Below are positions 1 to 11,943 of a DNA stretch of 39,413 bases, one piece after another. Within the stretch, counting starts at the first letter, position 1, and every line of letters starts with the position of its first letter. A program made the position numbers and the translations under genes. Source of the DNA: Phaeoceros laevis. Lineage: Eukaryota; Anthocerotophyta; Anthocerotopsida; Notothyladales. The notes beneath the pieces are model-generated. The model was not told where the DNA came from. It saw nothing but the letters and a program-made list of their open reading frames with translations, and did not search any database. The stretch spans positions 1-39,413 of the forward strand of contig JBNGIQ010005030.1 in the NCBI GenBank assembly GCA_049999765.1, read 5' to 3'.

Positions 1-966
1 ACAAGTATCTTACAAATGTGTACACATCAAATTAGTGTCAGCCTGCCTGCCAGCCAGCCAGCCAGCCAATTAGTGCCAGCCTCCACGTTAGTGCGGGCCT
101 TTACACTAGTCTTATATTATAAAAAAATAGGACACTCTCTCTACACTAGGGAGAGAGAGAGTGTTTAAATGGTTTAAATTGTGTTGGATGGATGGGCGGA
201 TTCAAGTGTTGTTCCTTTTAATGAAAGTGTGTGTTTGCGCGTTTGTGTGTGTGTGTGCGTTTGTCCCTGACATGCTCTCACCTTCCGTGAGCGCTCGCGC
301 GGAGCCCGAGAGGGAGTGCGACCGCGGGGTAAAATATAGGCAATCCTGGGAGTTGAACCCTACACCTGCCCTTCCCACTCGAAAAACCTGCCCATGTTGC
401 CCTCTCCATAACCTAGCTATTATTGGTTTAAATTGTTTATATCTCTAACTTGGGATGGGTGGAGAGACGGGTGATTGCAGTCGATGTCGACGGGTTCTAC
501 ACTAGTAGACTAATATGTTAGAACATTCTACCATGGAGAAATGTAACCTCAAGAGCTGTAAGACCTGGATAAATGCTTACGCTACACTTCGCCATGACTT
601 ACATCTCTTTGCTTACTTTTCTTGTACCCTTGAGATTCTCTTTGCTCCGGGACCCTTCCCTCGTACCCTTGATAATATGTTGGCTCTTGCGGAAGGATTG
701 TTGTGCAGGCCAATTAGCTCGGTGTGCTACAATTTCAAAGTGTTGTAGCAACTATTGTGTAGTACAAGCAGAAATCGTCAACATACATATTAATTTCTAC
801 ATTTTGAAAACGTTCTTGATCAAGTAGTAGTAGCAAGGAGCCGCGCTAAGTAAGTTTTGTTGAAATTCCTAGGATAGTAAGTACTAGGCTAGGTCAGGTT
901 ATTTATTTAGTTAGTTATTTATTTTATTAACTATCTAACCTAGAGTAGTTGATACTAGCTTAGTCA

Positions 967-1084
967 CTCAATGTTCTATGACCCTGTTCATTGTGCCTAA
1001 GCAGAGATACACAAAGCATACTAGTTCAATTGCTCCATGTTCTTTGACATTGTTCATTGTGCCTAAGCACATATACACAAAGCC
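967..1084. repeat. Tandem duplication, 52-bp copies, period 66
   Basis: Copies at 967-1018 and 1033-1084 share the string TTGTTCATTGTGCCTAAGCA or close variants and end in ATACACAAAGC. A few substitutions separate them, so the duplication is not brand new. Confidence 0.8.
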
Positions 1085-1114
1085 TTCCTTCCTCACGCCT
1101 GCACGATCTTTATT

Positions 1115-1201
1115 AGTTATCAAGTTTGTGTCTCCCTTTATGCATGTTCCTAATCCTTATCAGTTATCAAGTTTGTGTCTCCCCAAATGCATGTTCTTAA
1201 T
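1115..1201. repeat. Tandem duplication, 40-bp copies, period 47
   Basis: Copies at 1115-1154 and 1162-1201 both begin AGTTATCAAGTTTGTGTCTC and continue to ATGCATGTTC; only about four bases differ. Confidence 0.8.
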
Positions 1202-1599
1202 ATAGTTAGTTTTAAAAAAGTCAGGCTTAAAGTATTTTGTAATTTCTTATTGAGAGGCTCAATATATTCGCGTATTATACTTTTCCTAAATGATTTGCTT
1301 CTTGTTTTGATCATATGATGTACCTTAGGTATGTAGTGAATTGCTTTAAATAAATCTTGATTATTTGGATTCTCATTCACAACGAACGATCACACGTTTC
1401 TTAAGATCGCTGTGTAAGACATGCCATTGCTTAATCCTAATTTTTTGAAAAGCAGAACATTCTTAGCCTCTGACCATTTGTTACCCCAACTTACCTGACT
1501 ACACGACAAGTAAGGCCACTTTCTTCGTAGAAGCCACCACACAAGATACTTCAGTCCCGAGAAACCCGTACCAAGGTGTACTCCGCCGAGAAACCGGAG

Positions 1600-1793
1600 G
1601 AATTAGCTATCAATCAAATTATGGACGCTAACCAATCTAATGACCGCTTCTTCAATTCATTCTTTGTAGCATCTTATAAATGAATAGAAGTTTATTCAAA
1701 GAATCACATTTGTACACATTATGTGCAGCTTGCGTGATTGTGCACAAACACTACATTCCCATCTAGAAAGTGTTTTACATGGTATTTGAGCAG
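1600..1793 (+). mobile_element. Possible copia LTR end and primer-binding site
   Basis: At 1780-1791 the sequence TGGTATTTGAGC differs at two positions from TGGTATCAGAGC, the initiator-tRNA-Met primer-binding site usual in plant Ty1/copia elements. It follows a CA dinucleotide, the usual LTR end. Upstream lie a TATA-like CTTATAAATGA (about 1674) and an AGTTTATT stretch, compatible with an LTR promoter and R/U5 region. No matching 3' LTR was found after the pol remnant, so the LTR call is an inference. Confidence 0.35.
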
Positions 1794-2119
1794 AATAATT
1801 AGCATTTCTGCTATCTAGATTCTAAATGTTGAAGCTAGTTGCGACCAAGTGGCAAATTTCACAAGATTTACAAAATATGTTGGTTGAGAAGGCTCACAAA
1901 AACGGGCTGCTAGATATCATGTTCATGCAAGCGGGCTAGAAATTTGTCCAACACATGCAAAACGGGTTGGAATCCCATCCGCCTCAATCCAAGCTTTTCA
2001 CCAAGAATTCTTGTTGCTGTGGCAATCGGCATGCACGATGCTTGCAGCGACTGTAATCGCGTGGCTATAAGCTTTCTTCCTAGCATCCACACCATATCTG
2101 CAAGACTCGCCGAGTAACT

Positions 2120-3790
2120 CACACCCAAGCAACAAGTAGTGATTCCAGTTCTGCACCCTCTGGTAATTTTGATCCTGACTATACTCCTTCGGGGTCACAA
2201 GAGTCATCAATGGTGCAAGGAGTCCTCCTAGCTACTGCTCCCCTTGACAAAGAGGCATATGCAGGCCCGGATGCAGCAGAGTGGAAGGCATGTGTACAGT
2301 CGGAGTATGATAGTCTCATACAAACCAGACCTGGAAATTAGTGGACAGACCACCAGGTAGGAACATTGTAGGCAACAAGTGGGTACTTAAAAGAAATTAT
2401 GGTCCCACTGGAAAAATTGAGAGATATAAGGCCAGATTGGTAGCTAGAGGATTTACACAAGTACCTGGGCTGGATTACTTTGATACCTTTAGCCCTGTGG
2501 CAAACTTTCAAACACTTAGAAAAGTATTCGCTCTAGCTGTACATGAGTACATGGAATTACATCAGCTTAATGAAAAGATTGCCTTTCTACATGGAAATCT
2601 CGAAGAAACAATATACATGGAGCAGCCACTTGGCTACATTAAGAAAGGCGATGAGCAGAAAGTATGTAAACTTGAGAAGACCATCTATGGCCTCAAGCAG
2701 TCACCCAGGGCATGGAATAGAAGAATTCATAACTTCCTAATTGAGGCTGGCTTCACTTGCTCCCAGTCGGACACCAGCTTGTATATCTACAAAAACAACA
2801 AGGATCAAGTCCTTTACCTGGTAATCTATGCTGATGACATAGTCGTTGCCACTAAACACATGGAGCTGCTAGAGCAGGTAAAAGTCATATTGAAAAAGGA
2901 ATTTGAAATGTTAGACATGGGTGAATTAACTTACTGTCTAGGCATGCACATAGAAAGGAATGGCAAAAAGCGTAAGCTATACATACATTAGCAAAAATAC
3001 ATCTTGGATAGTCTAGAGAAGTTCAAAATGCAAGACGCATATCCATGTGCAACCCTGTTAGCATCAGGGGTAAAATTGTTTAAGTCTATGGCACCTAGTA
3101 CAGATGAGAAAAAGAAAGAGGTAGAAAAGATTCCCTATAGAGAAGCTGGGGACTTTCATCTTCTTGTCCAATTGGAGCCGTCCAGACATCTCCTTCAGCA
3201 TTAGCTATATGTCTCAATACTTAGATTGCTATGGGACTGCACATTGGTCGTGCATCAAGCACATATTCAGGTATTTGCAAGGAACCAGCACCCATGGCAT
3301 TTACTACAATGGAGCTTCAGGTAGCCTGGAGCTGCTTTCCTTCTGTGACTCAAATTGGGCCAGTGATGTCGACACACGCAAGTTGGTGTCAGCCCATATC
3401 CTTACCCTGGCTGAAGGACCAATCTGCTGGATATCAAAGAAGCAACCCACCGTTGCATCAAGCTCAATAGAAGCAGAATACTGCACTCTAACAGGGGCAG
3501 CTAGAGCCATAATCTAGACAAGGAGGTGCTTATCTGATTTGGGGATCCCACAGCCTCAACCTACAACGCTTATTTGTGATAACCAAGGAGCTATAGCCTT
3601 GGCGCAGAATCTCGTATTCCATGCGCGCACAAAGCATATCGAGCTCCAGTATGACTTCATTCGTGAAGCTGTGGAGTGAGGGGACCCCAGCTACAATATG
3701 TTAACACAACTGCAAATCCAGCGGATATCCTAACAAAACCTCTGCATGCCCAGAGATGCACATCAAGGGCACACAACAAGGCTTCAAGTG
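2120..3790 (+). pseudogene. Ty1/copia retrotransposon pol remnant (RT + RNase H)
   Basis: This is a decayed copia polyprotein. It opens with the region before RT (about 2200-2335) and then shifts frame. The RT runs 2341-2991 and shows KARLVARGFTQ, the catalytic YADD box (about 2827), GLKQSPRAW and YCLGMHI. A stop at 2989-2991 interrupts it. A further shift near 3160 leads to the RNase H part, with SNWA, the SKKQPTVASSSIEAEY block (about 3440-3480), then a stop. The tail keeps HARTKHIEL and NPADILTKPL, the usual copia C-terminus. Gag, protease and integrase, normally about 3 kb, are not recognisable between the putative primer site (1780) and RT. It is therefore an internally deleted, non-coding relic. 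Confidence 0.93.
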
Positions 3791-3852
3791 ATACAATGCA
3801 AGGACCCTCCTGCCAGCACAAATGCAGTGGGAGCTAAGTCCAACACTAAACC

Positions 3853-4367
3853 CTAGAAACTACATTTGAAAATCACTCTCAGAATCACTCGATGCATAGT
3901 CTTTAGGGTAGCCAACTTCATCCCATAATGCCCAGTTAGATACTGCGCAAAAAGGAACCCATCAGACACTGAAACACATAGAAGTTGTAAGCACAAGCAG
4001 TTTAGTGAATCTGCATGTAGGAAATCCAAGGTCATGCACCACAATGGCCGACTATAGTGTCTGACCTGCCAGGATAAGAATTCATTCGCACTATCTTAAT
4101 GCCATTCCTAGCACAAACGTACTGATCAGGAGGAATGAAGGAGCAGTGACTAATCAGCATAGCCTCCCTATGTGTTCCAAGCGGGAGTCTTGGTTGTTGT
4201 GCTGGAAATGGACTATCTTCGAAGTTGGATGGAGGCCTCGGCAAGGAAACCTGGATGCCGATGTTGGCGCAAACAATCCGGACCTGTAGCTGCTCCGGAC
4301 GACGACTTGGAGCTTGGCGAACGCAGTGGACTATGGAGCAAACAAGCATCACAGCGGCGCAGAGCAA
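3853..4367 (-). other. Unrecognised possible minus-strand exons
   Basis: Two minus-strand open stretches (about 4367-4070 and about 3995-3853) look more protein-like than chance. Pieces such as CSFIPPDQYVCARNGIKIVRM and VSDGFLFAQYLTGHYGM are separated by a possible intron with GTCAGAC at one end and a TTTCAG acceptor. The simplest splice gives an immediate stop, so the reading is not solved. I recognise no family. It could be a gene fragment beside the retroelement or chance. Confidence 0.2.
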
Positions 4368-6975
4368 CTACAGCAAATCTGGTGCAAGAGTGGACATGGC
4401 GGCGTGAAGGCGGAGTGCTGGATGATAGAGGCAGGTTATGACATTCGGCGAGTGGGAGTGAAACAAAATTGAGCTAGGGCACCTCGTGTCATTAGTTAGG
4501 GATTAATTAAATAAGTGTCATTGGTAAAGTCACGGTCGCGTGACATGACGCAACCTTCACGAACGAGTGCGGCGGTTACTCGACTGCCACGACGATCTAG
4601 ATTAGGCAACACTTGAGAGCCCGTGAACAATCCACCGGCACTTCACTTGTTCTCTAATCAATTCCAGCTTTGCTAAGCACATTCATCCATGATTTACTTG
4701 GGTGTTTTTGTTCGAAAAGTGGGTACGTAGCATAGGTGATGAAGGAGGCGGGATGAAGTGAAGTTTTGAAGGTGTTAGTTAGGACCTATATGATACACAC
4801 AATCTTCACTTTTGGAAAGTTGGAGAGACTCCATGAAGCAATGTTTTGTACTCTTATGATACTTTTTACTTTGGCCTAGTCCTAGCATCTTAGTAAGAGA
4901 GGCACATGGGTGGTTTGGGTGGAGTAGAGCTAGTGAGCGAGTCGATTCTGGTTTTGCTGTGCCTCCATGGTCGAGTGTTATAGGGGAAAAAGGTAAAACA
5001 TGGGGATACAAGGTGCTAGTCAAAGTCCCTCTTAAATCCTGTTCACCAAGATCGTGATTTGATGCGAACGTTGTTTGCTTTGAAAATCAGACAATCGCAG
5101 GAAGGCACGTTGGTTTTGTTGCTCGGGACGGAGGAACGGGGGGGGCTGGCAGGCGCGCACGCACGAGTCAACTTGGTGGATACGAGATTCCGTCGCTCGC
5201 GCTTGGTGTTTCCTCTTCTTATTGTATTATCTTACTCTATTCCAAAGAAAAACATGCAACAACAGGCAATACATACCGGCAGGAGTGGGGCAAGTGACTG
5301 GCGGGGAGCCGGTCGACTGGTGGTCAGGGCAGTCAGCGTGTGTGTAGCCGTCAACGAGCGGGGCGGTTCGGAGAAGCGGCCGAGATGCCCGTGGCGTACC
5401 ACGTGGTGGGGCGGCCAGCTGGCCATGCCCTCATATTCTTCTTGCATGGCATGGCCTTCCCCGGAGAAACGCAAAAGCAGAGGAGAGGCGCGGTGAGTCA
5501 ACCCTTGGAGGAAGACTGGTAGCAGTCCCCAAGGAATGCAAGCCAGTCAACCATGCCTGCATCTAGGCGCCTTGCATGTATGCCATGGTCGACTGGACTC
5601 TACATGTATGCGGTTTGGGGCTCGCCTTTTTTGCTTCGTCTGTTTGCTTATCACATCCATACACTGTTCTAGAAGCCAAAGGGCGGGAGGTTAGTGTGGA
5701 TGGTTACGCTTTAGCCTTTAGCGGCAAGCAAGCAAGCAACAGACAAGACATAAAAGAAACGGGTGGGAGACGCAAGGCAAGGAGAAAGGGATGGGGGCCC
5801 GGCCCGGTCGGGCGGTTAAGTTTGGTATGCGGGTACCGACTGTGCTGGTAGTTGGGAGTTGGGGACACCCGACGAAACTGCCACCCCCGCAACGACGACG
5901 TCAACTCGGCACGTCAAATACATACAGGGGCTAAACGGCCCGGCGGTGACGTGAAACCCGGGTTTTCCTTTCCTTTCCCGTTTGGTTTTATAAACAAAAA
6001 AGGCTTGTACAAATCCAAGAGGTGCCTTGCTTGCCGGCGCACGACTCTTGCAGGAAGGCCCATGACTCATGCTTGTGTCATCATCCTTTGGAAGAAGGGG
6101 AATGCAATTCTGGTACTAGTGTGTGTATAATAGCGGATAAGCCTCGGTGTTAACGGCCAATGGGCGGTGAGGCTTGTGGCAGCCAAAACGAGCGAGAGAG
6201 CGAGCGAGCAAGCAAGCGACCGCGGTTGGCCCCAGCCTCGGTTTCGTTAGCCGGCGGTTTCTATTGGGGCACGCTTAGCGGGGGCAAGCGGATGGATAAT
6301 GATTGCCTGGGCCACCGACAGCAGAACGAGCCAGCGAGGCGCTTCTTTCCTTGCTTGCCAGTACGTTAATAGTAGTAGATCATTATTAGTCCCAGGCTAC
6401 TAGTGTAATAATAAGTTAATCCCCGAGAGTGAGGAATCTGTTTGCGCAAGCTGGATCGCCGGCCGGGCTTGGACTTTGCGGTTAGGTGTGCATCACTCAC
6501 GCGCGGGTGACGCACGGCTCCCCTACCGGCCCGCCCGGTAACCGCCCGGCGGAGTAGGCAGTCCAGACGAAGGTGCGTGGGGCAAAAAAAAGTGCAGCAA
6601 GTGGCAAGGAGGAAGGAAGCAAAGGAAGGATCCCGTGGCCGCCGGCAAACGGCAAATGGCGAATGGCCTGCCGCGGTTGCTTCCCTTCCGGAAATAGACG
6701 CTAGTCATGAGATTGACTAATATGTATGTAGACGACGGAAGGATGCCTGGGCCTGGCCCGGCCCGGCCTGGCGTATAATTAGTAAGTGGCGGGGACGTGT
6801 CGCTGTCGGAGAGCGAGGGGTAACGACCGCGGCGGCTAAAGAGACGGGCACGTGGCGCGCACCCGCGGCGCCATCAATCACGGCCAGCCTGGCGTGGGCC
6901 CCGGCGGCCCACGCGAGCGGACCTCCAGCCTGTCGTTTTATTAATCTGCAGCAGAGTGACGCCCCCTCTAATAAA

Positions 6976-7002
6976 CCTGCCTGCCTGCCTGCCTGCCTGC
7001 CT
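6976..7002. repeat. CCTG tetranucleotide microsatellite
   Basis: Nearly seven perfect CCTG units. Confidence 0.95.
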
Positions 7003-7063
7003 CAACTTCCCAAACCGTTACACTTATTACACTTGTGTCTGATGAGTCATGCTCAGCCCATCC

Positions 7064-7134
7064 CATGCATGCATGTGTGTAGATGGGCGTCTGGATGCAT
7101 GTATGATGGGGGGTCAGGTATGTGTGCATGCATG
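7064..7134. promoter_or_regulatory. RY-like CATGCATG cluster
   Basis: CATGCATGCATG at 7064-7075 and GCATGCATG at 7126-7134. Similar 11-12-bp runs recur at 9249-9260 and 11157-11167. CATGCA is the RY element bound by B3 factors of the ABI3/VP1/FUS3 group; whether these sites work is unknown, and they may simply be ATGC microsatellites. Confidence 0.3.
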
Positions 7135-7706
7135 TAAGAGGCGGAGTAGCGTGATTAACATTTTGACATGATGATACACACGTTTATGTTATGGGCAAGG
7201 CGGAAACGTGAAGAGGAAGCGGTGACGTGGCCGGCGCAGGGCCCAGTCCCAATGATTGGAAGCAAAGGCTGTGGGTGTGGGCTGACAGGGCATGGCCCGG
7301 CTGCCAGCACAGCTACTCGAGTGGCTTGTGATTGCAATATTCATGTAACGGCGTGATGCGGGGTGGGCAGGTGGACAACTCGGCTCGCCTTTCCAACTGG
7401 CATCGCCTTTGCCTCTGCTCCCGTGCTGTGCTGGACTGTTTTTTATTCTATTCTGCTTATTGTATAGCCAAGTCAGCCCAAAAGGGAGAGATCCACGCAG
7501 GGATACGAATCCAGGCCCACGCCCCCCTTTCCCACTCCCATCCCAGCTAGCGAGCCTGACCAGGGGGACGGACTAGTCTAGTCTAGCTCTAGCTAGGCGC
7601 CTAGCTAGCCTAGCCTAGCCTCGTTAGTAACCGACTCTACGGAGGGAGGGAGTGCGTGGCTCGGTTCCCAAAGTGGGCTGGACGGACGATGCATGTATAC
7701 CACGTC

Positions 7707-7833
7707 NNNNNNNNNNNNNNNNNNNNNNNNNNNNNNNNNNNNNNNNNNNNNNNNNNNNNNNNNNNNNNNNNNNNNNNNNNNNNNNNNNNNNNNNNNNNNN
7801 NNNNNNNNNNNNNNNNNNNNNNNNNNNNNNNNN
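7707..7833. other. Assembly gap (127 N)
   Basis: 127 consecutive N bases, followed at 7834-7848 by fifteen G. The homopolymer edge suggests a sequencing or assembly failure at a G-tract, so the gap size may not be the real distance. Confidence 0.99.
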
Positions 7834-8247
7834 GGGGGGGGGGGGGGGCGCTGGCACTATGCACTATGCTACGTCACACATGGACAATACACACACAAAA
7901 TGCCGCAAAAAGGGCTTCCCCTCCGGAGGTGTCTAAAATTGGACTAGCAAAAAAGGAAGAGTGAGTGAGTGAGTGACTCGCTCGATCACTCACTCGCAGC
8001 AGAGCAGCGTAAGGGGCAAGGGGTGTGTAATAAGAGGGATGCAGGCGTCCACGTAGTGTATATGGCAAAGGGTGCAATATGAAAGGCAAAGCAGCGCCAG
8101 AGTCCTGTAGAGGAAAAAGATAAAGGAGTGAGTATCTATCCCTCCCTACAGTAGTAGTAGGAGCGCACCTCCCTCGGAATGCGAGCAATTTGGCAATGGC
8201 AGGCGGGAAAAGGGCGAGCTGGCTACGGTGAGGGCGGGCATCTTACA

Positions 8248-8279
<32 letters not shown>

Positions 8280-8290
8280 TAGCTAGCTAG
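8248..8290. repeat. CAGC then AGCT tetranucleotide array
   Basis: Eight CAGC units (8248-8279) run into AGCT units (to 8290). The same CAGC motif occurs at 41-68. Confidence 0.95.
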
Positions 8291-8520
8291 TACATGAAGC
8301 TAGCTCGTTCAGGACTGTTCACAGCTTCCGTCCCGTTGCAGAATTATTGATGCCTAAACTAGTAGAGCAGTCTAGGAGAATGTGTGTGTGCGTGTGCCCA
8401 TTGTCGGCCATTAGGGTCACACCGGCCCGACCAAGCATGTAAGCCTGAGAGATACCCAAAGAAGGGAGCCGGGTGGGCTTTTGATTCGTTTTTCTTCCTC
8501 CCCTCCCGTCGCCTCCCCGC

Positions 8521-8593
8521 CTGCTTCTGCTTCTGCTTCTGCTGCGCTGCATCTGCATCTGCCTACCTGCACCTGCTTGCCTGCCTGCCTGCG
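8521..8593. repeat. CTGC-rich compound microsatellite
   Basis: TTCTGC, ATCTGC and CCTG units follow each other. Open frames crossing it encode only low-complexity Ala/Ser/Arg runs. Confidence 0.85.
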
Positions 8594-9620
8594 TACAACA
8601 GCCACTTTGGGTACCCGCCTGGCAGCAACAGCACATTCCCCTTGGAAATATTTGTGGAACAAGATAAGAGGCTGGCAACAGTAGCATAGTCTACAGTGAG
8701 TGAGTGAGGCAGCGTGTTCCTGTGTGTGTGTGTGTGTATCACATTCCCACCTTTTGCCCTTGTTTGCTCCTTCCTTCCTTTGCCTTTTTTCTTCCCGTGG
8801 ATTCCCTTCCCTCATCTATTTACGTAACTATTTTGTTGGTCATGGAAGTGCGTCCATGCGTTTTTTGGATGTTGTTGGTGGCAGTTACAAAAACCATATA
8901 CCCTAGGCTGGGCTAGGCTTGGACCCGGGTGCCTAATAAGAGGCCAAGAAATAGCCAGCTAGCTGAGTAGCCAGGCTGTCCCGGAAGCCCCGCCCCCCTA
9001 GCTTTTTCAGAGCTGCTCTCATCGGTTTGCAACTTTGCATGCAAAGAGTCCATGGACTCTGGCGATCACCAGCTTAACAAATGTACCAACGTTAAACAAT
9101 AAGTTGAGCTAAAAAGCAAGGAAGCCCATTTAGGCTACGACACGGCTGTTGGGTGACGTCTACCTACTACCCTTGGAGGGAGGTCGGTCGTCAACACCTT
9201 ATCGCCTCCATTCATGTACTCATCCATCCATTCTCTCATCATGGCTGGCATGCATGCATGTTAGAGTCAGCGATCATGCCAACATGTGACACAAGCAAGC
9301 TACGACGACGATGATTGTGGCCATGTCGCTTTCGGCTCCAGCCACATTGAATGCAACTCCGAGAACGGGACGACCGGCCGGGCCGGGCCGCGCCACCGGG
9401 AAGGGAGGAATCGGCATCGAATCTAGGCTTGCTTCAGATGATGCACTGGCACGGCCTTCACTGGCTCAACGTGTTCCGACAAGACGGCTGTTAAGCTTCG
9501 TCGGTTCAAAAACTGTGGCGCGCTTCGGTAGAGTCACTGCTCAATGCTAAAATGCGTACACACATCCAACATTACAGCTACACACACCGGGCCGTATCAC
9601 TTGGCCGTGCCCTTGCCTGC

Positions 9621-9650
9621 CTGGCCCTGGCCCTGGCCCTGGCCCTGGCT
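9621..9650. repeat. CTGGCC hexanucleotide array
   Basis: Five CTGGCC units, the last ending in T. Confidence 0.95.
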
Positions 9651-11373
9651 TGTGCCGAATCTCGAGAAAGGGGCTCCTCGTTCAGCCTTCCCGTCCCGTT
9701 CCGTCCTCCGTAGCCCCTTACTCCCATGTAAGTGTGTGTATGCTCTAGTCCAAAGATTTCGTATCCGCTCCTCGCTTGTGTGTGCCTGTGCTGGGCTGGC
9801 AGCATCCAGCATCATCGCTACTACGTCAATAATAGAAAGCGGCTGCCTGGCAGCCACATGTATTTAGCAAGGCAAGGCAAACGCTTTTGCGTTACTACTC
9901 GTACGGGACGGGGCGCCGCTGCTCTGCTGTGATACAACTGCGTATTTTTAGCCCCTTCTTGCCTTGGGTCGTGCCCGACTCCCCCGTTATTAGAGGCCCG
10001 TTAGGGGGCAGGGACAACATACACGCCCCTGCCCGTGCACGCCGGCATGGGCATGGGCATGCACATGCTGGCTGTGCATGCCCATACTACTGTGAACAAC
10101 AGCATACACATCCATAAGCAGGCACCAGTGTACGTCGTGAGAGCGATTCGGGCCAAACACCGACAACAGTGTTACTATTTCTGCGTTTGGAATCACTCGT
10201 GTCAAGTGTAACAACATGGTCCAAACCCAGGCCCACCTTGGTCAACGCCGCCCCATACATAGACTGTGTGTGCATGACACGCCATATACATCCCATCCCC
10301 CCCGGCTCATGGATGCGCATACGACGAATACCTACGCCTCTCTCGCTTTGGTTGGTGGCCGGATCCGGCGCCAGCCTGGCTGGCTGCCGCCCGATCATCG
10401 CGCTCCACGTGGATCGCCACGCAGTCCCGGCACACCGCCATGCCATGCACGGTGCGCCGTGCCACCGACCGGCCCCGCTTTCGCCGCTCTCTCCTCCGCT
10501 TTTCCGTTTCGCCGCTCCTCTTCTTCTTTGCTTCAAAGTTGACACCCCCCGTCACTGTTGTAAGCAGGTAGCGGCCCACTTGGCGATTGCGTGGATCTGT
10601 GTGTGACGTAACAGGGTGGGCGGGGCGCTGAGGGCGGGGCCCGCACCGTAACACGGGTCGTCAAACAACAAACAACCCCCCCCCTTTCCAAATGGAAAAT
10701 ACTGAACCCCGTCCGTCCGTCGTACCTGAAAACGGCCTGGCCGGTACTTTCCGCCGGGGGAGGTAACTGCCTGCTCTCACCGCCACCTGTCTGCCTCACT
10801 TCAACCTGCCACTTCCCTCTTTTTGCCGTTACCCTTTCTGTTCTCTCATTTGAATCTACCTACCCCGACCTACCTACCATCCCTAATGACATCCCATACG
10901 GTTCACAGCCCTTCACATCTCCCCATCGCTTTCTCTGTCCGTCCCCCATACTGCTGCTGTAGCCATGTTGTTCTAAAGCGCATTCCCCCCTTATCACGAG
11001 AAATTCCCAATCTCAAGATTACAAATAAACAATTGTTGAGATATTTCACACTTTTTCCTACTACTTGCATGGAAGTACTCACAACTTCCCATTCCCAAGA
11101 CACACTATAGGACTCTCCTTCTCTAGTAATCAGCAAGAAAGCAAGGCCCCCAACATATGCATGCATGAAGAGAAACAAAAGGAGAGGGAAGCTATGTCTC
11201 CGAGATATCCTGACAGGCAAGCAAGTTGCACTCTCGGGTAGAGTCAGACAAACAAGTGTGCACATCTCCATGAGCACCACTAGTACCTAACTAAGTGGAC
11301 GTATGGATGGATGGATGGATATCCCAAGCTTATCCTTTTCTTTTCATGTGGCATATCCTAAGGCTTGCACTTT

Positions 11374-11617
11374 TATTTTGTCGTAATTCCTATCACCTGT
11401 GTTTTGTCTCATCATTAGATGCACTGCATGCAACTAGTAAATACATCAATCACTATACCAAGCCCAACTGCCACTGCCACCGACAAAGTCATATCATGCA
11501 AGGCACTCACTCTGTATTTTGTCGTAATTCACATGACCCCTGTTTTGTCTCATCATATGCCGCGCTGTATGCAACTAGTAAGTCCTTCATCAACGCATTC
11601 TCACGATAGTAAGCCCA
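11374..11617. repeat. Diverged tandem duplication, period about 141
   Basis: TATTTTGTCGTAATTC, GTTTTGTCTCATCAT, ATGCAACTAGTAA and AAGCCCAACT occur in the same order in a copy starting at 11374 and again in one starting at 11515, with indels between. Confidence 0.8.
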
Positions 11618-11831
11618 ACTACCGTCTGCAAAGTGCTTTGCACCAATCACCACCACCATTGTACGAGGCGCGCTCCACCATCTTTTCCTGCTTTGTCGTT
11701 TTGATCTAAATGCACGAAAAGCAACCATCCCATCAACCTCTCCATCGCTGTCTGTCCGACTTCTGATGCAACCACACGAGGAGTAGGAGGGGAGGACAGC
11801 GAGCAGCTGCAACTGAGCGAGGAGCGAGGAT

Positions 11832-11943
11832 AGCAAGGATCGTGTTTGGGTAGAGGTACAAGATGTGCGTTCAACTCACTAGTGCAACTACTGAGCAAGG
11901 ATTGTGTTTGGGTAGAGGTACAAGATATGCTTTCACCTCACTA
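11832..11943. repeat. Tandem duplication, 50-bp copies, period 62
   Basis: Copies at 11832-11881 and 11894-11943 share GTGTTTGGGTAGAGGTACAA and CTCACTA, with about five differences. Confidence 0.85.

Larger units (their letters stand above)
1..1599. other. Gene-free repeat-rich left flank
   Basis: No convincing gene is seen here. The stretch holds a CAGC/GCCT tetranucleotide array (41-68), an AG run (about 150-163), a GT run (about 244-257) and two pairs of short tandem duplications listed separately. Open frames are short, lack family similarity and overlap low-complexity DNA. Confidence 0.6.
4450..7706. other. GC-rich gene-free region, left part
   Basis: No gene is supported. Open frames here are GC-driven and occur on both strands without family motifs. 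G-box-like palindromes CCACGTGG (5399-5406) and CACGTGGC (6849-6856) are present, as are a CCTG array (6976-7002) and RY-type CATGCATG clusters near 7064-7134. Confidence 0.55.

Noticed and set aside
335-380. tRNA T-arm-like sequence on the minus strand (GGTTCAACTCCC)
   Set aside because: No acceptor stem, D-arm or anticodon arm could be fitted upstream on that strand.
2341-3790. Active retrotransposon
   Set aside because: Stops and frameshifts break pol, and gag, protease and integrase are missing.
5059-5496. Plus-strand frame of 145 codons
   Set aside because: No domain, an antisense frame of similar length and position, and repetitive composition.
7624-7964. Frames running through the N gap
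   Set aside because: They exist only because N bases contain no stops.
8248-8290. CRISPR-like regular repeats
   Set aside because: These are simple tetranucleotide arrays without spacers in a eukaryotic context.
8417-8815. Frames with Cys, Ser or Glu/Ala repeats
   Set aside because: They translate the CTGC-type microsatellite.
10087-10654. Overlapping frames of 108-152 codons on both strands
   Set aside because: Open on both strands at once because of GC richness; Arg/Pro/His low complexity and no family motif.
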